DNA of 64,000 nt, taken from contig DDSH01000023.1 in NCBI GenBank assembly GCA_002343775.1, forward strand, positions 1 through 64,000. Reading direction: 5' to 3'. Shown in pieces: positions 8,555 to 16,229 of the stretch. Numbering within the stretch: the first letter of the stretch is position 1; each line of letters starts with the position of its first letter. The notes under the pieces are model-generated. The model was not told the DNA's origin. It searched no databases and saw only the letters and a program-made list of their open reading frames with translations. This stretch comes from Anaerolineales bacterium UBA2395. Its GTDB lineage: Bacteria; Chloroflexota; Anaerolineae; Anaerolineales; Villigracilaceae. Both the position numbers and the translations under genes were made by a program.

Positions 8555-9802
8555 ATGCGTCAATTACAAGATTTGTTCGATAAACAGATTCAAGATCAAC
8601 TCAGGTTTTCCGTATTTATAGCAGATGTCATAGAAAGCGAGTTGAGGAAACGGGATATACATTTAACAGTTGAACAAAAGCAACAACTGATAAAAAAATT
8701 GGAGAAAAACAAAGATAGCTTGAATGACAGCATGTCAATTCAAATAAATGATGATGGGAGTATTGAAATTACGAATGGAGGTGGCGAGTCAGATTTTGAA
8801 CTTGATCTTCTTGACAGCGCAAAACTGAAGATGAATGCTCTCCTTGAGAACTTCCCTTCAATTATCAATGATGCATCTGATGCTGAAAGTGAAAAATACC
8901 TAAGAAACATAAAGAAGCGCACGTCATCGATCTTAAAGGAAAACTCGAAGCATCAAAAGAATTTAAACAAACAACTCGACAAAAAGTGGGGAAAGCTCCT
9001 TGACTTGCTTGAAATATTTGTTGTACTGTCAGAAGACGTTGGTGCAGAGTTCACAGACTGTGTTATTAATTCGCTTTCAGAAGATACATCCCCACGTCTC
9101 ATTGTCCTCAGTCATTCCCACGCTCGAAGTTGCCAAGTTGCAAAAGAGATAATAACTTTATTACGAAATGGATTTGCAGATGGCGCAGACGCGCGATGGA
9201 GAACGCTTCACGAGATGGCTGTAGAAACGAACATTATCAACAGAAATGATGATGAGCTTGCAAAGAAATATATTGACCATGATTTAGTCCATAAATGGAA
9301 AACAGCAAAAGCTTTTTCTGAATATGACCAAGAATTTAGCGGTGGAATTATAACGAAAGAAGAATTACAAGATTTGGAAATTGCTAGCGAAAAGCTTGTT
9401 AAGTTATATGGGAAAGACTTTCTTAATGAGAACGGCTGGGCAGTCGGTTTGACTGGAAGACCAAGAACGAGATTCTCTGATTTAGAATCTCTAGCCAAAT
9501 TCGCTCACTTGCGTCCAGCATATAAGATGGCTTGTTTGAATGTGCATGGTGGAGCCAGAGGATTGTTTTTTAGACTTGGACTTCGCTACGATGGGGATGA
9601 AAATTTCCTTTTAACGGGTCCGAGCATTAATGGGCTAGCCAATCCAATTCAAAACACAGCGTATTCATTATTACAAATTACTACGGCATTATTAACCTAT
9701 GATGTTAATTTAGATTATCTAGTAGCCATGAAAGTTTTATTCAAACTTGAACAGGAGATTTTTGAAGTAACTAGCGAAATAGTTGAGAAATACTATGATT
9801 GA
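8555..9802 (+). CDS. DUF5677 domain protein, cargo of the restriction locus
   Basis: A 415-residue, largely helical protein. The N-terminal 130 residues are charged. The central region (HARSCQVAKEIITLLRNGFADGADARWRTLHE) has the typical DUF5677 helical pair, and the C-terminus carries further helices, including a hydrophobic one near LLQITTALLTY. It starts 11 bases after hsdS and is A+T-richer than hsdR or hsdM, which suggests separate acquisition. DUF5677 proteins occur often in defence islands, but their biochemical role is not established. Confidence 0.8.
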   Translation: MRQLQDLFDKQIQDQLRFSVFIADVIESELRKRDIHLTVEQKQQLIKKLEKNKDSLNDSMSIQINDDGSIEITNGGGESDFELDLLDSAKLKMNALLENFPSIINDASDAESEKYLRNIKKRTSSILKENSKHQKNLNKQLDKKWGKLLDLLEIFVVLSEDVGAEFTDCVINSLSEDTSPRLIVLSHSHARSCQVAKEIITLLRNGFADGADARWRTLHEMAVETNIINRNDDELAKKYIDHDLVHKWKTAKAFSEYDQEFSGGIITKEELQDLEIASEKLVKLYGKDFLNENGWAVGLTGRPRTRFSDLESLAKFAHLRPAYKMACLNVHGGARGLFFRLGLRYDGDENFLLTGPSINGLANPIQNTAYSLLQITTALLTYDVNLDYLVAMKVLFKLEQEIFEVTSEIVEKYYD

Positions 9803-9833
9803 CGAAATCAAGATGTGGTTGGCGGCGGGTCTG

Positions 9834-9890
9834 ATGCGGGCGCCGTGGTCGAGGCAGGTGGTGTTGAAGTCCGCCTTTGAGGGTGGGTGA
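9834..9890 (+). pseudogene. hsdS 3'-end scar
   Basis: In frame, 9834-9890 reads MRAPWSRQVVLKSAFEGG and stop, matching the last residues of HsdS (RQAVLKSAFEGKLT). This is a duplicated hsdS end left between two cargo genes. Confidence 0.8.
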
Positions 9891-9894
9891 AAAT

Positions 9895-11184
9895 ATGGAT
9901 GAACAACCAATAAAAGAAAACCCATCGCTCAAAAAGATTCGAGATGATGCAAGAAATTTCACAGCCCTTAAAAAGGCTTGGCCATTGTTGCGTCCATTTT
10001 TCAAAATGCTAGGCGCAGATGTAAAAAAAATGGATGAGGCAATGAAACAAGTTGATGATCTTGCCAAACAGTCAGAGGAAATGACATCCATCCCTGACGA
10101 CTTTAATAGTTTTTTTGGGGATAGGGGGTGGATCATGTATGACCGCATGAACATGGATTTAGCAAAAAAGGCTATTCAACTTGGAAAATCAGGAAATGTA
10201 GATGAAGCTGAAAGGTTATTGATTGAGTTTTATTCCCCTGAAAAGATAGAAGGTGAATTAAGAACTATGATCGCGGTCAAAGCATTTAGGAGCCGAATGC
10301 CATTAGCAGAAAAAGCTTTGGCTGATTTTAAAGAAGGACGATATTATGCGACCGTTCTTGTGGTTTTATCTTTACTGGATGGCATGGTAAATGAGATTCA
10401 GCAAAAAGGATTTTTTGCTGAGGGTGTGGATTTGACTGCTTGGGATTCTGTGGCTGCACACAGTAAGGGACTGCAGAGGCTAACGTTCATATTATCCCAA
10501 TCAAGAAGGAAGACCCGAACAGAATCACTTACTGTCCCATACAGGCATGGGATCGTGCATGGGATGGATCTAGGCTACGATAATCAGGTAGTTGCGACTA
10601 AGTCCTGGATTGCGCTATTTGCAACGCGTGATTGGGCTGTGAAAGCTGAGAGAAATCAATTTGAGGCACCACCGCCTGAACCTGAAAAATCATGGAGGGA
10701 AATATTGCAACAGATTCAAGATTTGGAACGCGATAAAAAAACACTTGCAAGTTGGAAGCCGAGAAATATAGATATTGGTACGGATGTGCCGCCATTCGGG
10801 GAAGTAATCGTGTACGAAGTAACCTCTCCCGAACGGAAACTTGCTGAATTTCTAAACTATTGGAAATTAAATAACTACGGATTTATGGGAAATTGTATTT
10901 CAACGAGAATTGGTCATCCAATAAAAGAACTCCCCTTGCGTATCCGTGAAGAATATCGTGGTAAGAGATTGAAGTCATGGGAGTTTCAAGAAATTAAAGA
11001 TGAAGCCCCCGCGATAACCGTCATTACCATAAATGCCGTTTATGAAGAAAACGGTTTAACCAATTCAAAATTATTGGAGGCACGATTAATTTGTGAGGAT
11101 GATACGGGTTTTGGGGTGGTGCGTGGTAAGCCTGGGAGTCGATGGGCATTAGTAACTTGGTATTTACGAGAAATCAGGCATTGA
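9895..11184 (+). CDS. HEPN-like protein with RxxxxH motif, cargo of the restriction locus
   Basis: The frame opens at 9877, but ATG 9895 follows the hsdS scar and is the likely start (429 residues). Helices 145-230 include YYATVLVVLSLLDGMV and then YRHGIVHG, giving R217-x4-H222, the pattern of HEPN ribonucleases used in abortive-infection and toxin systems. The C-terminal third has beta-rich stretches (VIVYEVTSPERKLAEFLNYWK, ITVITINAVYEENG) and may sense or bind a partner. It lies between DUF5677 and FtsZ-TIR genes inside the type I locus. HEPN assignment rests on one motif in a helical context, so it is tentative. Confidence 0.65.
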   Translation: MDEQPIKENPSLKKIRDDARNFTALKKAWPLLRPFFKMLGADVKKMDEAMKQVDDLAKQSEEMTSIPDDFNSFFGDRGWIMYDRMNMDLAKKAIQLGKSGNVDEAERLLIEFYSPEKIEGELRTMIAVKAFRSRMPLAEKALADFKEGRYYATVLVVLSLLDGMVNEIQQKGFFAEGVDLTAWDSVAAHSKGLQRLTFILSQSRRKTRTESLTVPYRHGIVHGMDLGYDNQVVATKSWIALFATRDWAVKAERNQFEAPPPEPEKSWREILQQIQDLERDKKTLASWKPRNIDIGTDVPPFGEVIVYEVTSPERKLAEFLNYWKLNNYGFMGNCISTRIGHPIKELPLRIREEYRGKRLKSWEFQEIKDEAPAITVITINAVYEENGLTNSKLLEARLICEDDTGFGVVRGKPGSRWALVTWYLREIRH

Positions 11185-11288
11185 GGGTTTTGAGATGACT
11201 ATTTTGGAAAACTACACAAGACTATTGTCAGTGGTGGGGGAGATCCCCTGCGGGAGTGGTATCGAGTCTGTGGCGGAGGGAGGCTGTG

Positions 11289-12734
11289 ATGGTAATGGAT
11301 AATAAATATGCAGCTGCTGAGAGTTCAATTCGGGTAATGATTGCAGGCATTGGCGGCGTTGGCTGCCAAACAGTAAATTATGTAGTTGAAAAGGGTGATC
11401 AGAATCTTGAAACTCTTTCTGTTGATACAGATATTCAGTCATTATTACAGTCAGACGCAGGCAACAGGTTATTAATAGGTAAGGAACTTACGTCAGGACA
11501 GGGAGCCTCAGGTAATGTTGATATTGGACGAATGGCTGCAGAAGAAGCAATAGAAGAGTTGGAAAAGGCTTTTTCTGGCTTTGATGTGATCTTCGTGACT
11601 TCTGGGCTCGGTGGTGGCACAGGGACTGGTGCAATTCCAGTTGTCGTTTCTGTTGCGACAAAAATTGGGGCAGTGGTTATTTGTATTCTTGCTTCACCAT
11701 TTCAGTTTGAGGGAAAAACACGAAACGATGCTTCAATAAACTCTCTTAAGCGAATCGAGAAGATTGCCAATGCTGTCGTGGTTGTTTCAGGAAACAGCCT
11801 GTTAAGAGATAATATTTCTTCACCCAATCACGGTTTGGGCATATTCAAAGAACGCTTTTATCAGAGTGTGCTCGCGGTCTCCGAGCTGATGACAATACCA
11901 GGCTTAATAAACATTGACATGAATGATATTCGTGCGATTATTCCAGGATACCCTCTGGCATTGATAGCATCGGGCGAATCATCTGGGGAAGACCGCGCTA
12001 GAAAAGCAGCAGAAAATGCTCTTACAGATATTTTCGGAAATCTCCAATCCTTGGAAGGTGCTCAGGGTGTATTGTTCAATGTAACAGGAGGGGCAGACCT
12101 GTCACTTTATGAGGTCAATGTTGCTGCCGCAACAATTCGGGAATACGCCAATCCCGATGTAAATATGATATTTGGGGCGGTCATTGATCCTAAGTTAGAA
12201 GACAGGGTTCGTGTTACGATCTTGGCGGGTGGAATGGCAGCGGGAGCAGACGATGAACTTGACGCGGAAATTGTCAATACGATGTTCGGCAAGAAATCAA
12301 CCGAACGCTCTCTAAAGGTTTTTTTGTGTCATTCATCAGACGATAAGCCGATAGTCCGAAAACTTTTTCAAAGGCTTTACTCAAGAAAAGGAATTGATCC
12401 CTGGTTGGATGAAGCTAAACTTCTGCCCGGCGTGCGCTGGGATCATGAGATTGCAAAAGCTGTAAAAGAAAGCCATATTGTGATTGTTTGTGTTTCTAAA
12501 AATTCTGTCAGCAAGGAAGGGTACGTTCAAAAAGAAATACAACGAGCATTGGATATTGCCCAAGAAAAACCTGAAGAAACGATTTTTATCATCCCATTAA
12601 AGGTTGAAGATTGCGAAATTCCTGATAGATTAAGCCAATGGCAATGGGTGAACTACTATGAGGATGGAGCATTTGACAGGTTATTATCTTCTTTACAAAA
12701 ACGTGCCCAATCTCTTGGTATTAAGGTTGAATAA
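11289..12734 (+). CDS. FtsZ/tubulin-like GTPase fused to a C-terminal TIR domain
   Basis: I chose ATG 11289 because GGAGGGAGG lies just upstream; the frame opens at 11256. The 481-residue product has a full FtsZ-type domain (about 13-333): nucleotide-binding start VMIAGIGGVGCQT, tubulin signature GGGTGTG (108-114), T7-loop NIDMND (208-213) with both acidic residues used for GTP hydrolysis across a filament interface, and an FtsZ-type C-terminal subdomain (VLFNVTGGADLSLYEV, IFGAVIDPKLEDRVRVTIL). Instead of the FtsZ tail comes a TIR_2 domain (about 341-470): VFLCHSSDD, PWLDEAKLLPG, VSKNSVSKEGYVQKE. TIR domains of this class often degrade NAD+ when clustered. The residue usually glutamate before the LLPG block is shifted (WLDEAK), so NADase activity is not certain. 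Both domain calls are strong; function is inferred. Confidence 0.92.
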   Translation: MVMDNKYAAAESSIRVMIAGIGGVGCQTVNYVVEKGDQNLETLSVDTDIQSLLQSDAGNRLLIGKELTSGQGASGNVDIGRMAAEEAIEELEKAFSGFDVIFVTSGLGGGTGTGAIPVVVSVATKIGAVVICILASPFQFEGKTRNDASINSLKRIEKIANAVVVVSGNSLLRDNISSPNHGLGIFKERFYQSVLAVSELMTIPGLINIDMNDIRAIIPGYPLALIASGESSGEDRARKAAENALTDIFGNLQSLEGAQGVLFNVTGGADLSLYEVNVAAATIREYANPDVNMIFGAVIDPKLEDRVRVTILAGGMAAGADDELDAEIVNTMFGKKSTERSLKVFLCHSSDDKPIVRKLFQRLYSRKGIDPWLDEAKLLPGVRWDHEIAKAVKESHIVIVCVSKNSVSKEGYVQKEIQRALDIAQEKPEETIFIIPLKVEDCEIPDRLSQWQWVNYYEDGAFDRLLSSLQKRAQSLGIKVE

Positions 12735-12769
12735 CGGGAGTATTATTGATATTCTTCAAGTGAGATTGT

Positions 12770-12805
12770 AGTAGGCAGTGTTGTGATCTGTGTTTGAGGA
12801 GAGGT
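12770..12805 (+). pseudogene. hsdS 3'-end scar (second)
   Basis: AGGCAGTGTTG followed by GTTTGAGG with similar spacing matches the end of hsdS (8,502-8,531) at most positions. It lies between the FtsZ-TIR gene and the membrane-protein gene. Confidence 0.6.
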
Positions 12806-12812
12806 TGGTGAA

Positions 12813-13280
12813 ATGATTAGGAAAACTGACGAAAAGAGGAAGTTATCGATGCAGCGGAAGATGAAAAAAGAGACAGAAAATAAAGACGATCTATACATCA
12901 AAATTTGGGAAGTAGAACAACGACACGTCACCACCCGTTGGACCGTATCTACATTCTTCTTTAGCATCAGTTTTGCTATTTTTGGTCTAGCTATTCAGGC
13001 TGAAAAATCACCTTTACCGCTTTACGTCACGACCTCGGTCGCAATTGCAATTTATTGGTTTGCATATGCACTTTATCTGCGTTTCAATGACTACACAGAT
13101 TACCTTCGGTCGCGTCTCGAGGAAATGGAGGAAAATGGGCTAACCACCCTCGATCTGCAAAGTAAAGCTGCGCCCTATCTTGAACAGAAGAAAAAATACC
13201 ATGCGGTCAAATTAATAAAATTCTTTGGAATACTGTATACCATCGCAGGTATTGTTATCAGTGTTTGTTTCAATTCCTGA
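12813..13280 (+). CDS. Small three-helix membrane protein next to FtsZ-TIR
   Basis: A 155-residue protein with a basic, charged N-terminus (about 1-40) and three predicted transmembrane helices: WTVSTFFFSISFAIFGLAI (43-61), a segment around VTTSVAIAIYWFAYALYL (71-88), and LIKFFGILYTIAGIVISV (134-151). A charged cytosolic loop of about 45 residues links helices two and three. GAGGAGAGG upstream of ATG 12813 is a good ribosome site. It ends 12 bases before hsdM. Small membrane proteins are frequent effectors in defence systems, but no family is recognised. Confidence 0.75.
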   Translation: MIRKTDEKRKLSMQRKMKKETENKDDLYIKIWEVEQRHVTTRWTVSTFFFSISFAIFGLAIQAEKSPLPLYVTTSVAIAIYWFAYALYLRFNDYTDYLRSRLEEMEENGLTTLDLQSKAAPYLEQKKKYHAVKLIKFFGILYTIAGIVISVCFNS

Positions 13281-13292
13281 CAGGAATAATCT

Positions 13293-14792
13293 ATGAACTC
13301 TCAATCCTCCACTATTGTCCAACGCGTCTGGAATTATTGCAACGTTCTCCGTGACGACGGCATCTCCTACGGCGATTACGTCGAACAACTCACCTATCTG
13401 CTATTCCTGAAAATGGATTACGAAGGTGTCTCGATGCTCGGTAAGAAAAGCGCCATCCCTGCGAAATACAGTTGGGCATCCCTGCTGTCCAAAGACGGCG
13501 TGGAACTCGAAGCGCATTATCTGACCATCCTCAAAGAACTTGGCACTGGCTCGGGTCTCATCCCTACCATCTTCCGCAAAGCGCAAAATAAAATCCAAGA
13601 CCCCGCAAAACTAAAACGTCTCATCACTTTGATAGACGGCGAAACCTGGGTTGGATTGGATATCGACACCAAGGGCGAGATCTACGAAGGTCTGCTCGAA
13701 AAGAACGCACAGGATACCAAAAGCGGCGCGGGACAATACTTCACGCCGCGTCCGCTCATCCAGGCGATGGTCGAAGTCATGCGTCCCGAACTTGGGCAGA
13801 CGATTTGCGATCCCGCCGCTGGCACGGGTGGATTCCTGCTTGCTGCCCACGATTACATCACGAAGAAATTCGCGCCTCTCGATAAGGGACAGTTGGATCA
13901 TCTTAGCAAGAAAGCGCTCCACGGCTGGGAAATTGTTGATAACACCGCTCGCCTGTGCGTGATGAATTTGTACCTGCACGGCATCGGCGCCAATGGCGGT
14001 TCCAGTCCCATTCATGTGGATGATAGTCTTTCCGCCGACCCCGGCAAACGCTTCGACATCATTCTTACCAATCCGCCTTTCGGCAAAAAATCAAGTGTCA
14101 CCTTTGTAACGGAAAATGGAGAAGTCAAGCGCGAGACCACTAGCATTGTCCGTGACGATTTCTGGGTATCCACGAGTAATAAACAGTTGAACTTTGTCCA
14201 GCATATCAAGACCTTGTTAGAGATTAACGGTCGAGCCGCAGTGGTTGTGCCAGATAACGTCCTTTTTGAAGGTGGGGCAGGGGAGATTTTGCGGCGCAAA
14301 CTCCTACACGAGTGCGATGTCCATACTCTGCTGAGATTGCCGACAGGCATCTTCTACGCTCAGGGCGTCAAAGCCAATGTTTTGTTCTTCGATAAAAAAC
14401 CCGCCTCCGAAACCCCGTGGACGAAGCAACTCTGGATCTATGACCTGCGCACCAACATGGAGTTCACGCTAAAGACCAATCCGCTTTCAAAAGATGATCT
14501 GATGGAATTTATCAAATGCTACAATCCCGACAATCGCAATAAGCGCAAAGCTACTTATGCTGAGAAAACCCCTGAAGGTCGCTGGCGTTCATTCAAGTAC
14601 GATGAGTTGATTGCGCGTGATAAGGTCAATTTGGATATTTTCTGGCTGCGCGATGAATCGCTGGAAGACTCCGCAAATTTGCCCAACCCCGATGTGCTGG
14701 CAATGGAGATCATGGAAGATTTGAAGTCCGCACTGGCACAGTTCGAAGGCATCACGGAGGAATTGGGCGGGGAAGATTCAACGCCACTGTAA
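13293..14792 (+). CDS. hsdM: Type I restriction enzyme, M (N6-adenine methylase) subunit
   Basis: A 499-residue HsdM. It methylates adenine in the site read by HsdS, using S-adenosylmethionine. QYFTPR (148-153) opens the catalytic domain, DPAAGTGG (173-180) is the SAM-binding motif I, and NPPF (260-263) is the catalytic motif IV. The N-terminal helical domain (residues 5-100) is the usual HsdM_N. Its separation from hsdS by 4.7 kb of cargo is unusual, since M and S are normally adjacent. Confidence 0.97.
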   Translation: MNSQSSTIVQRVWNYCNVLRDDGISYGDYVEQLTYLLFLKMDYEGVSMLGKKSAIPAKYSWASLLSKDGVELEAHYLTILKELGTGSGLIPTIFRKAQNKIQDPAKLKRLITLIDGETWVGLDIDTKGEIYEGLLEKNAQDTKSGAGQYFTPRPLIQAMVEVMRPELGQTICDPAAGTGGFLLAAHDYITKKFAPLDKGQLDHLSKKALHGWEIVDNTARLCVMNLYLHGIGANGGSSPIHVDDSLSADPGKRFDIILTNPPFGKKSSVTFVTENGEVKRETTSIVRDDFWVSTSNKQLNFVQHIKTLLEINGRAAVVVPDNVLFEGGAGEILRRKLLHECDVHTLLRLPTGIFYAQGVKANVLFFDKKPASETPWTKQLWIYDLRTNMEFTLKTNPLSKDDLMEFIKCYNPDNRNKRKATYAEKTPEGRWRSFKYDELIARDKVNLDIFWLRDESLEDSANLPNPDVLAMEIMEDLKSALAQFEGITEELGGEDSTPL

Positions 14793-14901
14793 ATTGCGCG
14801 GCAGTAATTTTACAAGATAAACCATAGTTTCTTGTCCGGTGTCAGAACGAGTGGGACAAAAAGGACGAATGGTGTCGTCGGGTAAGCACCTTCTGGGTTC
14901 A

Positions 14902-14967
14902 TTAAAAATAGACCTCTGCCGGAGTCAGTTTATTCATGATTTCATGATAGCGATGGTGGTTGTAGTT
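14902..14967 (-). pseudogene. Remnant of an IS3/IS481-type transposase C-terminus
   Basis: Read on the minus strand, this gives NYNHHRYHEIMNKLTPAEVYF and a stop, the characteristic end of an rve-type integrase core. A stop interrupts it immediately upstream and no further homology is visible. The rest of 14,793-15,066 shows nothing else I can support. It marks an old insertion between hsdM and the next operon. Confidence 0.75.
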
Positions 14968-15066
14968 TTATAAGTCAGGCGCATGTGTTTTATTAATTTT
15001 ATGACCCATCAACAACCCTTAAATCAGGCGAATAAGCAGTCATAAGAATTAATAGGTATTTGGAGG

Positions 15067-15597
15067 CTATCTCTCTTTTTCACCTTCGTTATCCGCTCGC
15101 ATCATATTTTCACATATCATAGCGGCTAGTGATTCCATTGACTGCTCATATCGCCACTTAATCATTTCGCCTTCCATACGAATAATTCTTTCATGATGCT
15201 GTAGAAACTTCAAGACTTTTTTTGTCCGATCTGGTGAAAGATGAAATTTGGTCATTACTTTTTCACTCTTTGAAGGGTGGGCTTCAAAGTTAGACTTGGA
15301 AGAATCCTTTTTTCTTCTGTCCGGAATCTCGACATTAATATGTATCGACTCTTTCTGAACATCAGAACCTAACTGTTCCCATTCCGAATTGTTTTTGAGC
15401 CACTCTAACCAGGCCATTGAATACCAAAAATCTAAGTTGATCACAATTTTTTGAGATTCATCCCAGATGACAACACCCTTGGAGTACCAGGAAAGACCAG
15501 GTTCAGTCTTTGCCCAGTCAGGGGCTTCAATGTCAAATTTGCAGTAATGCTTTTCATTGATTCGTATCCCCCAATTGCCATCATTAAATTCTTCCAT
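15067..15597 (-). CDS. Hypothetical protein, last gene of QueC-like defence operon
   Basis: ATG 15597 is chosen because GAAAGGAG precedes it; the open frame extends to 15657, inside the upstream gene. The 176-residue product starts MEEFNDGNWGIRINEKHYCKFD. An N-terminal beta-rich region with many Trp is followed from about residue 100 by a charged linker and a long C-terminal helix pair (PDRTKKVLKFLQHHERIIRM). I do not recognise a family. It follows the preceding gene by 13 bases and shares its strand. Confidence 0.75.
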   Translation of the reverse strand: MEEFNDGNWGIRINEKHYCKFDIEAPDWAKTEPGLSWYSKGVVIWDESQKIVINLDFWYSMAWLEWLKNNSEWEQLGSDVQKESIHINVEIPDRRKKDSSKSNFEAHPSKSEKVMTKFHLSPDRTKKVLKFLQHHERIIRMEGEMIKWRYEQSMESLAAMICENMMRADNEGEKER

Positions 15598-15610
15598 TTT
15601 GTCGCTCCTT

Positions 15611-16225
15611 TCAGAAGCCCATTTTTTTGAATAATTCTTCCAATTCAGAATGAGCACGCCGAATATCGCTGTTTGAAAAATTGTGAAGGAATTTTACATG
15701 ATCTTCAAAACAATAAACTCCAACATGAACCATTTCCGGTTCTGCACCGAGTTCAACTCCAACGGCATTTTGTATTACCGGCATCCTAAGTTCGTTCTTC
15801 CAGTTTTCTCCATTTTCTTTTATGAATAGCCATGCGGCATAGGCGCCATTAGGGTGAAAATCGATCCGGTTTATCTCGCCTGAAACTTTCAGAGAGTCAG
15901 CCTGTTTTGTCGAAAGCGGGATCGTGATGCTGTGTTTTTGGAGTGCCGTTGCCCAACCAAGTTTTTGATATTCCTCAATGTACCATTGTAGATCTTCAAT
16001 TGCCTTATCACATTTATTACGATCTTTGAATTTGTCTAGCCTATCTTCTAAATAGTTCATTGCAGATATGGGGTTATCATCTTTGTGATATTTGAAAATT
16101 GCCCATTTTAGTGTTTGGAAAATAGACTTGCTCACAAAAATGCCTTTAGAGGTTTCCTTCTTTTTCCTGAATGCTACAGGGTTTTTTCGAACTTGTTCTA
16201 ATTCGGTAAGAGAGATTTTGAACAT
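15611..16225 (-). CDS. Hypothetical protein of QueC-like defence operon
   Basis: A 204-residue protein. The N-terminal two-thirds is helical and charged. The middle has alternating strands (SITIPLSTKQADSLKVSGEINRIDFHPNGAYAAWLFI) that end in a conserved-looking block ELRMPVIQNAVGVELGAEP. No catalytic motif is certain. It lies four bases after the QueC-like gene, so it belongs to the same transcript. Confidence 0.75.
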   Translation of the reverse strand: MFKISLTELEQVRKNPVAFRKKKETSKGIFVSKSIFQTLKWAIFKYHKDDNPISAMNYLEDRLDKFKDRNKCDKAIEDLQWYIEEYQKLGWATALQKHSITIPLSTKQADSLKVSGEINRIDFHPNGAYAAWLFIKENGENWKNELRMPVIQNAVGVELGAEPEMVHVGVYCFEDHVKFLHNFSNSDIRRAHSELEELFKKMGF

Positions 16226-16229
16226 GTGT

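Noticed and set aside
11185..11288. A third hsdS scar or small gene before FtsZ-TIR
   Set aside because: The stretch can be read as a short peptide, but it does not match the hsdS end and has no coding signature.
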